64,000 nucleotides of DNA, taken from NCBI GenBank assembly GCA_022316685.1, contig JAKJHU010000046.1:5803001-5867000 (forward strand), read 5' to 3'. Shown here piece by piece: positions 27,901-42,900 of the stretch (positions within the stretch are counted from its first letter, which is position 1; the number at the start of each line of letters is the position of its first letter). The DNA comes from Progne subis subis (Eukaryota; Chordata; Aves; Passeriformes; Hirundinidae). The notes beneath the pieces were generated by a model. It saw nothing but the letters and a program-made list of their open reading frames with translations, had not been told where the DNA came from and made no database searches. Position numbers and translations under genes: made by a program.

Positions 27901-30900
27901 ATGCACAGGAAGTTTCCCAAGGGACTGCTTACCAACGGCTCAGTTAACACATACCTTGATGCTACGGCAGATCCTTGAAGGCCAAACCGCTCATAGTCCC
28001 CTCCATAAATGTCTTTCACCAGCTTATCCACATTGGTGCTGTCTCCTTTCGCGGCCATTTCCAGTGCTTCCTCAAACGTCTCGCAGCCAGTGAGCAAACA
28101 GCACAGGCCCAGGAAGGTCCCTCCTCCAAGGCTGGAAAAGCACAGCCCCCTCAGACCAGCAGCTTGAACCAGCTTTTACCACAACCCTTCAGAATGCCAC
28201 TTACAGCATGACGTACATGGGTGCCAAGCGTGTCTCACAACTCCTCCCTCAGAGGAGCGAACACACACTCTCTACACTGAGTTCCTATTCTACACAAGTG
28301 TCCATCCAGTGTGCTTTTAACTGGACTAGACTTGAGTCTTTAATCCTTAAACAGGAGAAATTATACTAAAGGGTTAGCTAAGAATAAGGTTCAATCCTGT
28401 TGGAATTCTAGAAACTTAGATTTTGGTATACAGTAATATATATGGGTAATAGGGAGGATTTAAGGCATTGTCTAAGTCCTTCTTCACCTTCTCCTTGGTT
28501 TCAGGAAGTTTTTTCTAATTGGGTGAAAGAGGTCCACATTGTAGACCTTGTGTGGTCAATTATTAAGTCAAAAGTATAAATAATATAGGTGCCATCTTCT
28601 TATTAGGTGATTAGCACTTAAATAACTTTAGAAAGAGTTAGAGGCATCCCTTTTACCTCCATTTTCTAACTTGCTAGCTAGAGCTCACAACTCATGAGGC
28701 TGTAATATAGATAACAATTAATAAACACTGAGTCTGAACACAAAACTGCAATTAATCCCAGCTCTAACATGAAAAAAGAAAAAAAAAAATCACACAATCC
28801 AACACCACAGATACCATTTCGCTATTTGTAGCACTCTAACAAGTTTTCTGCACAAGAATAATTAGCCAGCAGAGCACTCAAATGAGTGAGGAAAGAATGA
28901 ACAGTGACCAAAGGTAAATCTGTGAGGGCTGGCAGCCAAGAGAGATCTTGTCCCAGCCCTAGGCAGTGGCAGGAAGCAGTCTGGCTGGCTCCTTTTCAAA
29001 GCATGCCTAGCATCAGCCCTGAATGTTCTTTCCCTGCAAGAACTCTGGGCAAGGAGCACTCACTTGAATATTTTGTAAAGGCTGAAGTACAACGTTTACT
29101 GACTAGATAAATTTAGCAGGGATTATTTAACTGTGCATAACTTGTTGCTAACTCATTAAAGTTCTACTTTGGACTTTTCAGTCTTAGAGACGTGAACTTC
29201 CACTTACTTATCTCTACATCCTTCCTCATTCTTTCTTGGCCACTAACAATAAGTTAGCTTTTTTGCAGTGACTGCAGTCACAGCACTGAAAACAAGGTGG
29301 TCAGTGAGACACCACACTTGCACTTCATGAAAAAGCACAGGTCAGACAGGAGCACCATTTAGTCCGTGCTCTTGGATTATTGGGTTTTTCAGAAGACATC
29401 TCATAGCACTGTAATATACTCAGTATCTGAACAGTAGAAAGCTCTGCACGCCAGCCCCAAGTCAGTATTGATTTCATCATCTGTAACAAGTCAATGACAC
29501 ACTGCAGTCATGTTTTTCCCTCCAAAGTGGAAAGGATTAGAAGCACATCTGCCAAATATGCCAAAATCCCTGTGCTTGAAAAAGATCCAGAACTGCAAGA
29601 AATCCAATGCCTCCCACTGAACTTGCGTCCATCTGTACTGCATATAGAGAAACAGAATGCAGGGGAGAGAAGATTCATTTGCTGGGACAGTTTTATTTTG
29701 GTAATTCACAGCAAGAGATGGGAAATAGGTAAGAACACCAAAAAGAGACTAAGGCAGGTCTAGAGTTGAACAGCTCAATGATTTCCCTCCTGCAGATCCC
29801 CTGTCTGAAGGTATCCTACGATATTTTCAGCCTTGCTACTGGTAGGCTTTTAAAAGAAATGGGAATATATGCACAATTTGGAGCTATAGCTACCAACCAT
29901 ACTTTCTAAGTCTACCTGTTCAGTTGTGAAGGAGAAAAGAAAACAATTAAAATAAACAAAAGTAAATTTACCTGGATCCTGTAACTCTTTTATAATTATC
30001 CTTAGAATACACAGCTAGGATGCTGACCCCTGAGCCTATGTTAACCAGCAGCATAGGATATGGATTATCAAGGCAGTAAGGCTTTTTCTGGCACTGTTCA
30101 GGATCTGTAGGATTTTCAAAATAATAACACTCTGGTTGGCCATTGAAACCAACAGAATCAACATAAAGGAGGCCCTGGATCAAACAGTCCAATTCATCCA
30201 GTTTATAGAGCTGTAGATCAGCCATCTGTAAAAGAATAAAAAGAAATTAAGAAACGCACATTTCCTAGTATAATACAACACTGAGAAGGACAAAAGGCTC
30301 CACTGAAACATTCTGATCACTTTAATAGTAACACTTTATGCTATTTAAGCAGTACAAAGATCTAAGCATGAAGTCTGAAATAAAAATTCACTATCTGCCT
30401 GACAACAGGTACCTCTCAAAACAACGATGTGCTATGCAGTAATGCCATCTAGCTCCTTTGCCTTTGAGACATTCTGGGCTCTGCAAGCAGGAAGTATTTA
30501 TCCTCCTTAATACTCTGATGCAATAAACATCTTTCTCTTCATTCCCAGCCCAAGAGAAGCTGTGTTCTGCAGCTTTTGGGCAGTATTTCAGACATATGCC
30601 TAGAGCATTCCTCAGGATGCAAAGTACTTTAGTTCATCATCCAACTACATTTCCCAGCAATTTAATGACATTTTCAGTAGAAGCAATAAGATGTACATGT
30701 TATGTTAATATGCATTAAAAATGCAGTGGATTTTTTTTTTTTTTTTTTTAGTACACATCATTAGTTATTCTGGTTATTTTTTAAAATTATGATGAGCATT
30801 TAAAAATGCTTCATGAAAAACAGAAGCATAACCCCTATGTTTGGTGAAAAACCATATAAAAAATCCAAACAAAAAGCTTGTCAGGCCCATGCCCTCTGCA

Positions 30901-33900
30901 GAATATAACTTAAAGAGAAGGCAGTAACAAGAGCTGACAAAAGACATTCTTTCTGAGATCTCACAGATGACTGTACTTCAACAGACATCTACTTGCCATA
31001 GCATACAATTCACTAGGATTAGAAATAACATCCCTTTCTCAAAATAGGATACATTGACCAACTGTAGAAAGTCTCCTTTCCATTTCTAGGTAGAAGAGAG
31101 GGCAAAAAAACCTGTAAAGCTGCCCATCCAAATCCTGAGGTCGTTTTCATCCTCACGCATGCAAAGGAGGTCATGCCTAACTCCACTTTCTAGCAAAATA
31201 AAAAAGCAACAAGAGTTGATACTCAATAATGAGTATAATAGAGTTACACGGTACACAGCTGGTTCTCCAGTATTTGCATACTGCAGGATGTTTTCCTAAA
31301 GGCTAATGGAGAAGATTTACATGGGTAACTATGTCCTATTTTTAATTCTGAAAGCTATATTAAGCCACTATAAAGAGGGAAGATATTTCTGTGGAACAGG
31401 CACGGTCAATAGGTTACATTCTTTAATGCTATTTAAATCTCCCCTGTTAAGTCTTTGCTCTACTTATACCCAGCTCTAACTTGTTGTAAGTGAAAGCCAC
31501 CCCACTCTTTGGGTCTGTCCTTTTGTTTTACTTGCCACTCCTGAAATCCTGCAACCAGGGAATAGAAATAAGACCAAAAAGATCCCAAACTAGCAGTCTC
31601 AAAGACCTCAATATAGATCCAGTTATTCACAGGACAAATGAGAGAGGCGGAAAACATTTCCTCTTGCTGCTATATTTCCTCCTGCAACTTCTGCAATCCC
31701 CTATTTTTTTTTTTTTTAATTACCATATTGCTACACAAATTAAAATTAGAGAAATGCAGCATAAAAAACTTGAACCGCTTAGCTAGGAAATAGTAAGAAT
31801 AAGCATAATTTGTGAGAAAAGGTTTTTCAAGAAATGTTATTTAATTGATTTCTAACTATTAGACAAGAGGAAAAGCTCCAAGCTATATACAAGACAAGGC
31901 ATGATGCAAGGTATCAACATAATAAACCCTCCATGCACTCTATCACAATGAACATTGCATGGAATCCACTAAGTCATCACTCCTTACAGGATTTATTTAA
32001 TTCAACAAGCATTGCACATAGCTTTATGACATAAGGACATATTCTGTACTACCCATGATCTTTCCCTAGGTTATGTGCTGTATGGTGTCAGTTTCCTTAC
32101 CTAGCGAATAAGTTGGATGCAGCATGACCAAACACAATCTAACCCAGATGCACAAAGGTGCTGTGAAGCAGGAGCTGTTGTACAAAGACAAGTCATTAGC
32201 AGGTTTATGGCCCCTACTGTCCAAACCTCTATTCTAACCTAAGCCAAATACCCATTCACAAGCTGCTTTTGTCTGATCCATGCTACACGTTTACAGAGAC
32301 CTTGCAAGACACAAACAAGTAATATAGATCAGAGTAGAACACTTCTGACATCAGGACATAACCACAGACAAACCCCTTGATCCTACAAACTTCCCAGTCA
32401 CCTCACCAATTCTGTAAGAACAGAACAAGAGAAACTAATCAGGCTCTTTCTCAAGCACTACACATAGAGGTTTTATTAGGTCCAGCCCTCCACGTATAAA
32501 AGACGCACTAAAATTTGTTCTGCTTTTTATAGCTCTGTGCTATATTTAACAGTTGATATACTGTAAGCAGAAAGTCCTATTACTGCTTTCTTTCATGTAT
32601 GATATTCATCGCAAACTGAAAAACTATTTTCCTGTGCCATTGCAGAAGTCTGGTTTTAATTTTCAGAATAATCAAGACAGGCATCAGTATTCTGTGTCAA
32701 TCCACCTTCCTTCAGAGAACCAAAAGCTCTGCAGCCACCAGACAGCCAAGGCTCCAAATAGCTTACTAAGCCACCACTGTTCTTATTTCTACACAGAAAT
32801 TAGGGCAAAGTTTCAAGAAATGTAGTAACCCAAGCTTGTACAAGAAGCCACGATAGAGCCACTGGCACTATTCAGTCCCTTTCCCCGCACATACAACTGT
32901 GGTTTTGCTCAAAATGTCTCAAAACAGTAAAACTGCACTGCAGAATAGATGTACCTGTAACCATTGCAACTCATTAACAAGCAGGCAATCATTTCTTCTG
33001 CTACCATCACCTGACCTACCACACTCTACTCACGCTCAACTTTCAGCTGTTCAAACCACTTCTCCTTAGAGGAACCAAAGTTTATGTGCAAATATGCAAA
33101 AATGGAAGCTGCGTCTAGAAGCACATTTTAACTGGACATTTTTCCCACATTTACAAAATCGATTTGCAGGTATTTTCCAGTCCCTTACAACTGCTAATGT
33201 GAAGGTAGACAGCAAAGTGGTCAACTTGCCCTACTCTGCACTCCCATAACTGTATTCGGCACAGTGCCTCTCTGGAGATTATGTCACAAAGTTGTGCTAT
33301 GAGATGAACAACTGCAGAACAAAGAACTATACAGGACCCTGGGGGAAAAATTTAGGATTACAGGGAAACCACAAGTACATTTTTTTTTAAAGAATAATTT
33401 TTCTGCATTATAACTAGACTGTATTCCTCTTTTTCTAAGACTGCTTCTTAAATACTAGGGATCGGAACAAAATACTTTAGACCTCAAGAAACTCTCCAGG
33501 ACCATCAAAAGGAGTGGCTTAGGACTTCAACCATGCTTGCAAGCAGGTGCAACACACCAAGAGAAAGTAGCCAACATTTCCCCCTATAACCATAGCAACA
33601 AACTCCCAAAACAGCTGATTTCAAGGACACAAAAAGTCTGTTGTTACTGCGACAGATCCTATTCCAAGTAGCATGAAAGACCATCTCTTGTAAGAAGACC
33701 ATCTTCTTGCAAGAAGCCCTGGAAAACTTGTGTTACCTGTTGAAATTTAGATTTGCATTTCTTTGTTGCTTAGCATGTTTGCTTTTTAAATAGTATGTAT
33801 AATATATTAAAAAAAAAAAAAAAAAAAATCTGTATTCAAGTACCAAGCACTATAAAAAGAAAAAACATGGTACCAGCTTGTTTCTGCTTTCAAGTATGGA

Positions 33901-36900
33901 AGCAGGCAAGTCAAAGACTTGGGTCCCATTTGTTTTTTATTATGGATGAGCAAATACATCCACTTCAGCAAGGTAAACATGAAACAGGCCAGTCCTCTAG
34001 AAGTGAGCTGAGGGCAGCCATGACATATATGCACTGGGGTTAAAGTCTAATGCATCACCATTGGTGTGCAGACATATTTTCAATGAACCTCCAGCTCATG
34101 AAACATTTTACACGCTTTTACTGTATTCTGGTGAACACAGGAAAGTCTGAACCTAGATGCAGTTGCAAGTTCATTTTTTGTTTGGACTTGCAATGAGAAA
34201 TATGATTTTTTTTCTGTAAAAAACTGTTAGGAACATAACATCTGGGAAGTTTTTAATTATCAATTACAACAGCCTCATTTACTATATCATTCTGGCTTTA
34301 ATGTCTGCTGGGCATTGCTCCAGATTTTATTTCTTAGAATAGCCTACAATCTAGCTTTTCCTTCCATCTCTCTCCCATTACCTCTCCTCCACTTTCATAA
34401 AGACTTTGCTTGCTTTATATTTTGATTATCTTCCCTTCAACCCCCAACCCTGCTACTTTATGGAGCTGAAAATAACCACTTACATTCAAACAAGACAAAG
34501 TCTAATGCAAATAAACTGCAAGTCAAACATTCACTGAGCCAGAAGATTTGGTCTGTATCAGCTTTGGGCAAAAAAAGCACTCATCAGGAATCCTGTGCAG
34601 AGCTCTGCCCCCTTGCACAGCAAGCCATAAGGATGGCTTCTCTTGGCAGGGAAGTGATGCACATTGTTTCTCCCCATTCCCTCTGAGGTTTCTTCACCCA
34701 ATCTCTGGATGCCACCTCCAACCCCTACAGCCTGAGCTGATGCCTCCAGCCTCCTCAGCAAGAAGATTTCCAAGTGTCTCACACTAATTGTGAAAGAGTT
34801 ACACAGCTCACTCATCCTACAGGGCAGTGAATTTATTTGTTTTAAGATGAGCATAGTCTGTAAGTCATCCCTAGGCATTCAGCTCATACCACAAAGTGAA
34901 GCCTTAGAATTAGCTTAATAACTGGCACAAGAAAAATCCAACTACCCAACAGCCAAGCTCACTTTTAAAGAATTTTCCTTTACAGGAAGGTCTAGACCTG
35001 AGCTTGAGTCTGTGTTGGCAAGAGATTTCCTTCTCCCCCTGTCCCAAATGCCCTTGATTAAGTGATTGGGCGTTTTTAGCACAGATGCTGCTCCCACTGA
35101 CAACAGCAGTAACATTTCTATTAAGACACGTCAGGTTCTGCAGGTGCCAGTTCAGGAAATGAATACAGAGATCCCACCTTTGAGCCACTGCAATCAACAG
35201 AAATTTTATAATAGAGCAGGTTTTAATCAAAAGCCTGAATAGTCCTTCCTCCCCTCATCCTGCCCATTCTTCAGTATGAGCTACTTTACAAAACTGAGTG
35301 GCAGTTTAGTAAAACTAAAAATTTATTCCTCATTACATTAAGAGCAAACTTCTGTGCAAGTAATCTGCCTGTGCTATCATGGAGGAGTCAAAGAGCAGAG
35401 AGAGATAAATCTCACAGCCAAGTAAGTCTAAGTACTCCTTACTTTTACAGAATGGTTACTTGAGCATTTACAGCATATGTGAAGTGACAGTACATTGCTG
35501 GGGAAAGGAGGAAGGAATATCAGAATGAGGCTGCAGGTTCACTCATGCCTTAACACCACTGTTACCTGAAAATAAAGACAGCCAGCCATAAAGACCATTC
35601 AGAGTCATTCAGAGAGGAGGCAGAAAAAAAATGAAAACACAAGAAAAAAACCACTAAGCTGGAAACAGTCCTTTTGGTGAATTACTTACTGATGCTCTCT
35701 TCAATGGCCATTAAGTATAACCATATGGTTGGTAAAATTATTTCTGTGGTCTAGTTTAATGAATAGAGCCCATTTTCCTGCTTCTTCGGGAAGCATTCAG
35801 ATCTTCAGAAGGAGTCACATGATTTGCCAAGCTACTGACTGACAAAAGATCCAACATACTGCCAGCAATCAGACCATGGAGACTTCTTCAGGGATCCACC
35901 TCTCCAACACTGCAGATCATATGGGGGAGGTGAAATAGCTAAACTAGGTAGCTTTGTAGATTTAGTTGCCTTTTTATAGAAAAAAAGACAGTCTTAAGGT
36001 AAACAGACTATGTCTCACCATTTAATGTTATTTTTTAATACACATTATTTTAAAAGCAACAGATGTCTAGATCAAACCTATTTAACTCATTTAGGGATTC
36101 AGAACCAGACAAAGGAACAGAGGCAAATAACAACAGGGTATTTGTCTCTCTATTTTAAGGAGAAAAAGCTTCTATAATCTTAGAAGGCTTCCTTCCTTAG
36201 GACTGAATGTTGTTTTGCAATATACTGGATCTCCTGTCCTAAATCTATGCAATCATACAGTCACATTGAGAAATACTGTGAAAGGCAAGTAACTTAAAAG
36301 CACATACACAGGAAAATAAAGAGCCAGAACAAAAGCATGTTAGCTAGATCAAATGAGTTTACTAGCATTTAGCCAGATTTTTAAATGAAAATAATAACAT
36401 TCACAAACATACCATAGTTTTTCCACACTGCTTCTAAGTAACAAACGGGAAGGTTTAAAGTCTCCTCCACATAAGGCATTTTACAATACTGAATCCTGCA
36501 ATACCAAGATTCAGACTTGGCCCGTATTCTCTGCTTCTAGAGGTGAAGTAGTAGTGAAATACTTGAAACAGGTATTTCAGAGCTGTGACCAAGCAGTCCT
36601 GAAGCTGTTGTCCAGTGTCAATTTATACACAACAGAACACACTGATAGCCAGCTGCTGGCAAATAAAGTGTGACAATTTAAGTGCCAGTACCCAGAACAC
36701 TTTGCCCTTTGAGAGAGGTTAAGCAAGCAAACTTCCATGTAAAAGATAATATTCTGCTTCTGTAATTCTCAATGGATATTACAGTTTAAGCCAAGAAACA
36801 CTTGCTGTAAAGGAAGGTATGGAACTGGATAGCGGTAAGAGGTAAGAAAAGCACTCCTTTTAGTGGGAGCACACTTCACTGATTGCTTTATGCTAGAAAA

Positions 36901-39900
36901 CTCCCAGGCCAGCCTTTATATGTTTTGCCTTAAACTACCTACAAGTGTTGCAGCACACAGGATATTAACAACACTGCAGAGATGTGGAATTTCATGCCTA
37001 AGTCCACCAGTCATTTGCTATGTGACCTCCTATTTGTATTCAGTAACTGGCAAAACAGCCTCAACTCCTCCAGCTACGGCTTCCCCTGCTATACTGACTC
37101 TATTACAGCTGAGATGAGACTGACCCCTCACTGTAGTATGCATATTTGCCAAAGCTGTAAGGCCAAAGCTACAGAAAGAAATGCTCAGCTGTGAGAGCCA
37201 CCAGGTACCTTCCAGTTCAATTCTAAAGCTGTGGGAGTGAGGGACATGAACTTCCTTACTAAGCAACTGTAGCTGTTAGTACATGATGCAGGAGGAATGA
37301 ATTTGGAGAGACTGACCATCCCAAGGGGAGGGTCAGCCTCTTCAGAGAGTCCTGAAGTGACCTCCCATTGTCACTAAAGAATGTGGCCTGAATCATTCCC
37401 AGGACACATGAAAAGGTACTCAAAAACACCTAAACTGGGGCCACACTAGAACTAGAACTAAAACTCACCTGCTACTGTGGTGCCAATATCCTTACACAAT
37501 GCGAGGCAAACAAGTTTCTGAGGACTTAATCATCAGTAGACTCTAACTTGTGAGAGACTTGCAATCAACCTAAACAACAAGAAATCTAGCACTAGTGGTA
37601 GACTACTACATCAATTCAGAAACTTGATAGTCCTTCCTTGGACATGGAAACAGTCTAATAGTCACTGAAAATGACTGCACAACAACCTAACAGTTGGAAT
37701 TCACATTGAGCTCTTACAGCATTCTTTTTTCCCCTTAGAATCCTGGTCATCTGGTATGTGAGGATATTGATGACAGAAGGGTATTGACAAAGAAAAAAAC
37801 CTCTTGTACAGCAGGAATGGATGCTTGGAGTTAAGAATGAAGCACACAGAGCCAAGGACTGCAGTCAACAGTAGTTGGTGATTCAGTATGAGAGCTCCCC
37901 GGACTGAAGCAGAAACAGAAAAGCAGCTGTAACCTGTCATACCCAGCAGCCATCCCTCAGCCCCAAGATCAGGTCAAAAGTTAGGGACAGAAGCGCCAGA
38001 TCCACCAGTCAAGTAAATCATTCACATTAGTCTTAGTGACACTGTTCTGGGACAATCAGATTAGTCTCTTTTTTGCAGAAAATAAATGAAGATATGTCCC
38101 AATACAGATGAATACACAACAGACAACTGCTTCCTGAATGCTTTTTCTCTTCAACACGGTTTGTACAACAGCTCTTCCATGCTTCTGCACCTCATCCAGT
38201 TTTTGAAAAGTATTATAGTGCAAAACTTCACATTTACATCAGCTTCTGGAATTCCCTGCAAAGGCTATTTTTAAATCCTTGGGGATCTGAGACCTGCTCA
38301 TCTCACAAACAGCCTTTCTTTAAATGGCACACTCACAGAATTGAAATCAAAAGCTAGCTGGGATTATTATGCTCCCACGCAGTGTTTCTCCCTCATGCTC
38401 CATGGTGGGTCTTCCATACTTGTGACTTCAGTCTGTTTGAAGGTTAATACAAAGGGAAGGGAACCTGAATCAAACCTCCAGCCTGTATGCTTTCGTATCT
38501 GGTTTCCAATAGATAACCAGTTTGTGAGTACCTATAGTGTGAGGCTTCTAGGTTGTCATAACATACCCTCAGTTGATTATGAATCATCCAATCATCACAG
38601 CTGTACTCTTAAAAACCTCCACATTTACTAAAAACACCCTGCACAGCAATACTTCAGTAGAATACCCAGCAAATAGAATATCCTTCCCTCTCCCCTCCAT
38701 GTTCTTAGCAATGTCACCAATTAACAAATATGAATTGATTCTGTTGCTCCTTATCAGTTAGGATTGACTAAAAAAAAAAAGTTATTTTCCCAGCAAGTTT
38801 TAAGAGATGGGCTCTTATGTTTTCCCAAAGTACATCCCACTGAACCCATGTGAACTGTTCACATACCGTTCTAAAGTCTTCCTCAAACTTGTAAGCTCCA
38901 CCTCCCGTGGCGCAGAGCGTAGTGTGCAAACTGGAGAAGTTCTTTTCACTACCCATCTGTATAAACCTGTGCATGGCACAGCTGGGAAAGCGGATGAAGT
39001 GCAGGTTTCCTTTGCGTCCACACATAGTCAAGTTTTTCAGTTCCAGGTGGACATCGCGGATGCCAGTTTTACCATAGGCTGTATTGGAGGTCAAGTATTT
39101 CCTAATGCTTTTCAGGTTTTCCACCTCCTCCTGTTCCTCCTCTGCAGTAATGTCCTTAGGTTCAAAGTAGACCAGTTTAACCAACGTTCCACCAATATCC
39201 ATTCCAAACCATGGGAATGCTAAGGGGTTTTGGGAGGAAAAAAGAGGAAGTCACTATAAACATACAGGCTAGACAAATCACTTAAATCATTTGCTGAATG
39301 ACAATTCAATGCAGTCACAGTAGCAGTATCTACTCCTGAGAATTGGGGGTCACTTACATCCAATCTATATGCTTCAAAAACATCTCTAGGTTAAGCTGTC
39401 ATAAAGCCTCAGTTGAGAAAAAGAATAAAGAGAACCTCAATATTCTTGTCTGAAGAAGCAGGTTTTAATAAAATGAAAACATTTTTTCCCCAGGAAACCA
39501 TTTTACTCTTCAGTCACCACCTCTTGACATAACACATTTACTGCATTTCACCCAATCAGCACCAATGGGTGAGAAAAAATGAAATTGCGTTTCACCCAAC
39601 TGGCTCCAATTCTCCCAAGAATTAAGGGGATGAGGAGGAGGAGGAAGCAGCCAAACAAACAGGAGAACAAGATTTCTCAAGTCATGCTCCCACTGCGTAA
39701 CATCTACAATTGCCTTTCCAAGTGCAGTCAGAATTTCCATGGTCACAGGGCTGTGTCTGAAGAGCAGCAACACAGAGCTCCCATTATGCAGGAGGCCTCC
39801 AGACTCCAGAACCAGCAGCTCTGTTGGACTGCAACACTTGTATAGAGTAGCCAAAAGTGAGCTGGCTTATATTCAGCATTTACCACTGACAGACCCGACC

Positions 39901-42900
39901 TTTGAGCATGGACTCCCTTTGCTGGTATATGCGTTAGTCTACCACATAATTATAAAAGAAATGCCACTATTTGCTTCTCAGCTTGCCACAGCTGGCCTAG
40001 GTCCTCCAAAATCTTTGTCTTGTTAATAGCAGGAGAAAATTACTACGGACAACACCCAACAGAAGACAGTAACTGAATAAAACTGGTCTACCTGCTCCAC
40101 TTACATATATGCATACATTTTAAATAGTAAGCCAGGTAGCTTTATGAAGCAATAAGAGTAGAGAATACAAAATCTATACACAGGCACTGCAGATTGAGGG
40201 AGTTAGCAATGTTTCTTAGAAAAAATAAATTAAAAGTACTGAATATATGATTAACATCTAAGACACACTTCTAAAATAGCAGTCACACAGTCACCTCCTG
40301 CTTTTTAGGGAGAATCAGGTGGACTGGCTAGAATTATTCTACCAACTAGAATCGTGTTGATACAAACTTGAAACTATAAATACCATATGCATAGCTGATT
40401 TTTCTGCCAGTGAACCTAAAAATAAACTTGGGGCAAACACTTTAATAAGCATAGGAGGTACTTATCACACTGTCCTTCCTCATGTGATCACAGATCGCTG
40501 TTAAGTTACTCAGCTTCAGGCTGAAAGAGGCTTAGTCTTTTTTTCTTACCACAAGCATCTCAGCATCATCTGGCAGAATAATTTGAAGTCTAAATTTCCC
40601 AATTTTTAATATACTCTGCCTGCCCAGACCAGCCCTTAAATGTCATATATTTAAAACAGTTATTTCACTCCATTGCTGTATGCCAAGTAATTGAATCATT
40701 GGTTTCTCCTCCCAGTCCCCCATGGACAAGGCATAATGCATAAACTCCAATGAAATAGCTGTTATCTGTTGTAAGGTCTATTTTTTTTTTTTCCAATGCT
40801 GTACAAGCTGCACAAAGACAGTGAAATTTGAGTCTAATTTGAGGTTTCAGAAGATACATCATCCTATGTAGATACATGAAAGTTCCCTGAAATGGGAAAA
40901 ATTCAAAACAAGTGTTTTTAAAAGAGGCTTTATTTTAAATAAGAAAAATAATTTATAGACTAACCTGCAACTCAAACACTTGTGAAAGTACAAGGTAAAT
41001 ATTTATGAGAAAGCTGTGTGGTCCACACTGCACAACATTTCAATGCAGTGGACCTCAGGATGCCAATCCCATTAGTGATTTACACAAATCTTTATTAAAG
41101 CTACTGAGAACTTTAATTACCTGACCCACTGGAACAGTAAGTCTCCTTCTTAGATGTAGCTTAACTATGCAAGCAGGAAGTTCAATTTTAAAAGCAGCAT
41201 GGTTGGACAATGCAATATAGAACCAGCCTGCAGCTAAGTATATGCCAATTTCCACTCATTTTCATTGAGGGCATAAAACCTGCTATGCTTTACCTGCACC
41301 AACATTTGTTTTAAAGCCATAGTGCAAATTTAATCTTTAAGTAGAGCAAGAAGTGTTCCATCCTCCTATCAAACACAAACCCAGCAATAAAAGCGTTAAA
41401 GTATGCACTAACAGCTGAAAGCTATTCATAAATGACTGCCAAGACATTTCATTTTATATCTTAACATTTTAAGGAGTTATAACCAAATAATTCACAAAGA
41501 ATAAATAAACTATGAAGTTTCTTCAACTCTGCATAGTTCTTGGGATAGCTATACATATAAAGTGAGCAGAAATACCAGGACACTTTTTTTTAGCTAATTC
41601 TCTCTGTGAATCTAAGTTCCTTTCATTTTGTTGTGAGCCAAATGGACCACTGCAGAAAGAAAGGAACTTTGCTTTTAGAACACCAGCAGTTTTCTTCAGC
41701 ACAAATAAAGAGCCCAAGATCAGACAACAAAAACAGATATTTCAGTTATGCAGAAAAACAGATTAATTTTCTTCTCAACTTCTAACACCAGCTTTCAGTT
41801 GGAATTACTTGCAACAATTCAACAACCATCTTGACTGGTTGACCAATTAGGAAAAAAATAACAAGTCTCAAAGTTTCTAACAGGTTGTAATGAAATTCAT
41901 ATAACTTCTGCACAACTGGAATGTGAGTAGAAACTCTTCTGTATTCCAGTGATTATTTTAAAATGTATTAATTCTATCTTTTGTTACTATCAGCATGTTC
42001 CAAATCAAAATGCACCTTGGACCCACCATCAGTTTTTTCCACATCTATATATCATTAATCTCAGCTGGTACTTATACACTTCAATTTCCCTGGTGCCACT
42101 GAATGTGGTGCTCATGGGAGCGTGCACACAGACTGAAGGTGCTCCTGGGGTTTGCTGCTTCTGTGAATACAGAGAGTAAGGGGTTTTTGTGTGGCTTTTT
42201 TTTTTTGGTTTGTGGTTTTTGAGTTCTTTTGGGGGTGGGGGGAGGAGAGTGGTGTTTGAGGTTTTCTGTTGGTTTGTTTTAAACTGGAAGTCCAGCATTT
42301 CATTGATAACTTGAATAAGTGTCTCTGAATTATGACAAGCCAGGAAAGCATGGAGGGGAAAGTAAAATCCATCCCACCCCCATCTCAGGTTGATCTCAGT
42401 TAGTCAAAACTGTATAATTTACTATGAGCAGTAAAAGTGCTGGATATGTTACAGAAATGTTCTCACAACATAAAAAATGCACTTCTTCATTAAAATTGTC
42501 TGATAAGGCTTACGAGATGATTTCTCTCTTTTCAGTAGGTATGCAACATACCTGTTGGATCAGTTCAATCTATAACTGTGGCAAAACCAGACCTATTGTA
42601 CTGCATTGCTACACAGCAGTAAGTCAAAAAATAACACTGTGAAATCTAGATTTAGGTCCCACAGACCTGATACAGAAAGCATCAAAATGCATCATGTGTT
42701 CTCAAAAGTCAAGCATAAATCAAAGACTCTCCTTATCTTCTTCGAAAAATTAATTCTCCTTATGTTAATAAACTGTCCCAACCACTTAGTGGTTTGTTAC
42801 CATGAGATAAAAATCTGTACTAGTGCAGAAGCATGTGACAATGCAAACAGAAGGTATCTACAGCATTGCATAAGGAGGTAATCTGATGCACACCAACAGC

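Noticed and set aside
27809..28211. Plus-strand frames of 94 and 78 codons
   Set aside because: Antisense of PANK1 exon 4.
38807..39223. 138-codon plus-strand open frame
   Set aside because: Exact antisense of PANK1 exon 2, which is fully supported on the minus strand.
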